From the NCBI GenBank assembly GCA_937942935.1, contig CALDGT010001278.1, positions 1-8,544 of the forward strand: a stretch of 8,544 nucleotides of DNA, written 5' to 3'. Position 1 is the stretch's first letter; each line of letters starts with the position of its first letter. A program made the translations under genes and the position numbers. This stretch comes from an uncultured Chloroflexota bacterium. GTDB lineage: Bacteria; Chloroflexota; Anaerolineae; Aggregatilineales; Phototrophicaceae. This document shows, piece by piece, positions 6,515 to 8,544 of the stretch. The notes under the pieces were generated by a model that was not told where the DNA came from, ran no database searches, and saw nothing but the letters and a program-made list of their open reading frames with translations.

Positions 6515-8455
6515 TTAGACGCGGACACCAGTGAGGATTTGGAAGGCTTGCGGATGCGAGACACACACATCTGCCATCATAATGGCTTGAATCAACACTT
6601 GGCGTTCTTGACGGCGCACGCTGTAATCCACCACAAATTCGATGTCTTGCCCAATGCCCATATACAAATAGTCCCACGCACCAAAATAAATTTCGGTGGT
6701 GTCGTTGGATGTGCCGAGTTGGGTGTTCACAGGGATTTGGGTGGTTTTGTGGACAGGATGCCCTTGTGTATAACGGGTATCGGCGGTCAATTGCCCTATG
6801 GTGTCGGTGGTGTTCCGCAAAAAGCGGTCTACACGGGGCGCACAAACGATGCCCCATTTGCCACCACTAGGGACATTGGCATCTTCAATCCGCCCCCATG
6901 CGTCCACAAAATCTTTGATGGTCGGCACTTTGCCGTTGCCTGTCCCCATTTCTTTTTTCTCAACCGCAGGGATGTTCAGAATGCCGTTGAATTCCCGACC
7001 AGTCGAGCCTTGTGGCTTGCCACCCGTCCCACGCAGGGCGGATAAATCTACCAACAGGCTGATAGACTTTTGCAAATCTTCGGTGATGGCTTTTTCCAAG
7101 TCTATGCTGGAATTTTTGAGCAAGCGATTGGCGACAAAAGCTGTGCCGATGGCTTCGCGCAGATTGAGTGACACCAGCCCCCATTGCAGGGTGGTATCTT
7201 CATTCACTTGACCTTCACCCGCCCAATACGCTGTACCGCCATTGAGTTGTTTGCGATAGGTCAGGGTTTCGATACCCGGCATCGGCACGATGGTCGCGCC
7301 CGCTTGTTGGATGACCGCTTGAGCATAGAAAAATTCGAGCAATTCTGTCGAGACTTCGCGGTCTGCCAGCCATCCGCCGTTCACACCTTCGTTATAACCC
7401 AATGCTTTCAGGGCGCGGGTGTTGTTGGATGCCATGTGAACGACACCTTCTGCCAAGACCGTTTTCGCCGCTTTTTTGGCGATGTAATTGCCAAACCCGC
7501 GTGATTTTGTCCCGCGTTCTTTGTTGGGGCGGGTGGTGTGGGGCAAGGTGTTATTCACCGCTTTGGTGGATTGTTTTAGCAGTTGCGCCACACTCTTCAC
7601 CGCGTTCATTTGGGCGGATAAATCGGCTTCGCTGGGTGCTTCTTCGGGTGTGCCTGCCAGCGAATCGAGCGCGGATTGCAACATGACGATGAGTTCATCA
7701 TCGCTAGGCGCGACACCCTCCACTGTCAGGGCTTCGCGGAAGGTATTGAGTAACGCCATATCTTTGGATGCAGACAATTCGTCTTCGTCCATGTCATCCA
7801 TTTTGGTGGCGGTATCTAATAACGACTGAATTCTGGCGATGATGTCTTCATTGGGTGTTTCGGGGGGCAATCCGAGCATGGTTGCCACTTGTGCGATTAA
7901 ATCTGTTTCCATGAGTTGTGTTTCCTCTGATGATGCGGATTCGGTGATGTGGGCTATATCGGCAGAAGCCTTGCGCTCCTCTTGCGCCGTCTTAATAGCG
8001 TGGGCTGTCCCCGCCAATGTGACGGGACCGAGGGCGGGTTCTGCTGGGTTTTGGGTCAGTGAACACCCCGCCAAATACCATAGCCCCAAGTGGCTATCTT
8101 GTGGGTTGTAGCCGTCATTCACAAAATGCCAAATGCTATCGCTACTGTAGTACAAAACGCCTGCATTCAGTTCGGCGACGATGTGGTCAAAGTGGGGGGA
8201 TGTGGGGTCGAGTTCATGTTCCAACCAAACACCATGCGGATATAACTGGCTGTTGGTGCGTTTGCCCACAATCCCATACGCGCCGTCATGCTCATAAAAG
8301 AGTGGCGCGTTGGTGTAATAATCCAGCGCGAGTTGGGTGGTAGCATCGAAATACGTGCCGACCAAATCCAGATTGTCGGAATCGGTGAAGAGCATCGCCC
8401 AACCCATGACAAAGGTGCGCCCGTCCGCCGATTTTATGCCCAATTCCCTGAGCAT
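6515..8455 (-). CDS. prohead protease / scaffold / HK97-fold major capsid fusion protein
   Basis: A 646-residue protein (from the Met at 8455) that combines three head-assembly roles. Residues about 1-150 look like a HK97-family prohead protease: a compact beta-rich start, a candidate catalytic His56 in PLFYEHD followed by GIVGK, a candidate catalytic Ser104 or Ser105 in VLYYSSDS, and the family-like ending GCSLTQNPAEPAL (131-141). Residues about 155-300 are acidic, helical and rich in Glu, Asp, Ala and Ser, as expected of a scaffold (delta-like) domain. Residues about 315-646 resemble a HK97-fold capsid protein, with AYWAGEGQ (409-416), a long helix around 450-470, and ALRGTGGKPQG (473-483). 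The protease would free the capsid domain by cutting somewhere around residues 300-340; I cannot place the site. HK97 itself has a separate protease, so the fusion is less common. The start is uncertain: only GAGG, 2 bases from the ATG, precedes it, and the frame is open to the window edge. It ends in TAA. Confidence 0.87.
   Translation of the reverse strand: MLRELGIKSADGRTFVMGWAMLFTDSDNLDLVGTYFDATTQLALDYYTNAPLFYEHDGAYGIVGKRTNSQLYPHGVWLEHELDPTSPHFDHIVAELNAGVLYYSSDSIWHFVNDGYNPQDSHLGLWYLAGCSLTQNPAEPALGPVTLAGTAHAIKTAQEERKASADIAHITESASSEETQLMETDLIAQVATMLGLPPETPNEDIIARIQSLLDTATKMDDMDEDELSASKDMALLNTFREALTVEGVAPSDDELIVMLQSALDSLAGTPEEAPSEADLSAQMNAVKSVAQLLKQSTKAVNNTLPHTTRPNKERGTKSRGFGNYIAKKAAKTVLAEGVVHMASNNTRALKALGYNEGVNGGWLADREVSTELLEFFYAQAVIQQAGATIVPMPGIETLTYRKQLNGGTAYWAGEGQVNEDTTLQWGLVSLNLREAIGTAFVANRLLKNSSIDLEKAITEDLQKSISLLVDLSALRGTGGKPQGSTGREFNGILNIPAVEKKEMGTGNGKVPTIKDFVDAWGRIEDANVPSGGKWGIVCAPRVDRFLRNTTDTIGQLTADTRYTQGHPVHKTTQIPVNTQLGTSNDTTEIYFGAWDYLYMGIGQDIEFVVDYSVRRQERQVLIQAIMMADVCVSHPQAFQILTGVRV
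7913..7928 (-). promoter_or_regulatory. possible internal ribosome site for a scaffold-capsid product
   Basis: On the minus strand AGAGGAAA (7928-7921) precedes an in-frame ATG at 7912, which is Met182 of the fusion protein. The distance from GAGG to ATG is 11 bases, somewhat long but workable. Starting here would give a 465-residue protein beginning METDLIAQV that carries the acidic linker and the capsid domain but no protease. The site falls exactly at the boundary between the protease-like part and the scaffold-like part, which is where a separate gene would normally start. Use of this start is inference. Confidence 0.4.
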
Positions 8456-8544
8456 GTCCTCGCGCTTGACCGCGCCCCATGCGGCGAGTTCGGCTTTCAG
8501 TTCATCGCCTGCACCGGATCGAATGCCGTCTATGCGGGCGGCGG
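8456..8544 (-). other. open in-frame extension upstream of the protease-capsid gene
   Basis: These 89 bases encode 29 codons without a stop, in the same frame as the protease-capsid protein below. The translation ends in a helix-like stretch, DELKAELAAWGAVKRED, that runs directly into the Met at 8455. No ATG, GTG or TTG occurs in this stretch. The other two minus-strand frames hit stops quickly: one reads PPPA then TAG, the other meets TGA near the middle. Either the long protein starts outside the window, or this is the end of an upstream gene (usually the portal in this gene order) that closes in another frame. The sequence alone does not decide between these. Confidence 0.5.

Noticed and set aside
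6481..6570. Longer start for the first small beta-rich gene (ATG at 6570)
   Set aside because: It would overlap the capsid gene by 56 bases. The ATG at 6480 has GAAAGGGA just upstream and gives a cleaner protein start.
6203..7045. Plus-strand frame of 280 codons, the longest on that strand
   Set aside because: It lies wholly antisense to the capsid gene and the gene after it, crosses the boundary between them, and has no ribosome site or protein-like pattern.

Overview
The window is a stretch of the structural (head-to-tail) module of a tailed, siphovirus-type bacteriophage or prophage. Every credible gene lies on the minus strand, so the transcription order runs from high to low coordinates. 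Genes are packed with gaps of at most 34 bases or with overlaps, and several starts carry clear Shine-Dalgarno sites matching a bacterial anti-SD. There is no integrase, lysis, regulatory or host gene here, so phage versus prophage and the host cannot be settled. Base composition is near balanced. The general look of the proteins resembles environmental Chloroflexota-type prophages, but that is only an impression.

Layout in transcription order. (1) 8455-6515: a long protein joining a HK97-type prohead protease, an acidic scaffold-like linker and a HK97-fold major capsid protein. Its frame stays open upstream to the window edge. (2) 6480-6058, 6045-5626 and 5619-5311: three small beta-rich proteins, probably capsid decoration or accessory virion proteins. 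(3) 5311-4448: head-tail adaptor. (4) 4458-3976 and 3979-3428: two neck/tail-completion proteins. The second resembles HK97 gp10 and the first may be a tail terminator. (5) 3427-2549: probable major tail tube protein. (6) 2535-2311: small acidic-tailed protein of unknown role behind the strongest ribosome site in the window. (7) 2324-1881 with a -1 frame extension to 1612: tail assembly chaperone pair equivalent to lambda G and GT. (8) 1612-1: tape measure protein, cut off by the window edge.

The most notable feature is a programmed -1 frameshift site that I infer in the chaperone gene. A canonical slippery heptamer CCCAAAC (minus strand, 1920-1914) lies ten codons before the G stop. An SD-like AGGTGA sits 9 bases upstream of it, and a 100-codon open frame with no plausible start of its own follows in the -1 frame, ending exactly at the tape measure start. 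The second notable feature is the protease-scaffold-capsid fusion, which contains an internal ATG (7912) preceded by AGAGGAAA that could yield a separate scaffold-capsid product.

Together these genes would build the capsid shell, decorate and close it, join it to the tail, polymerise the tail tube and set its length. The start of the capsid gene and the end of the tape measure gene lie outside the window or are unresolved. I saw no RNA genes, CRISPR arrays, mobile elements, promoters or terminators.
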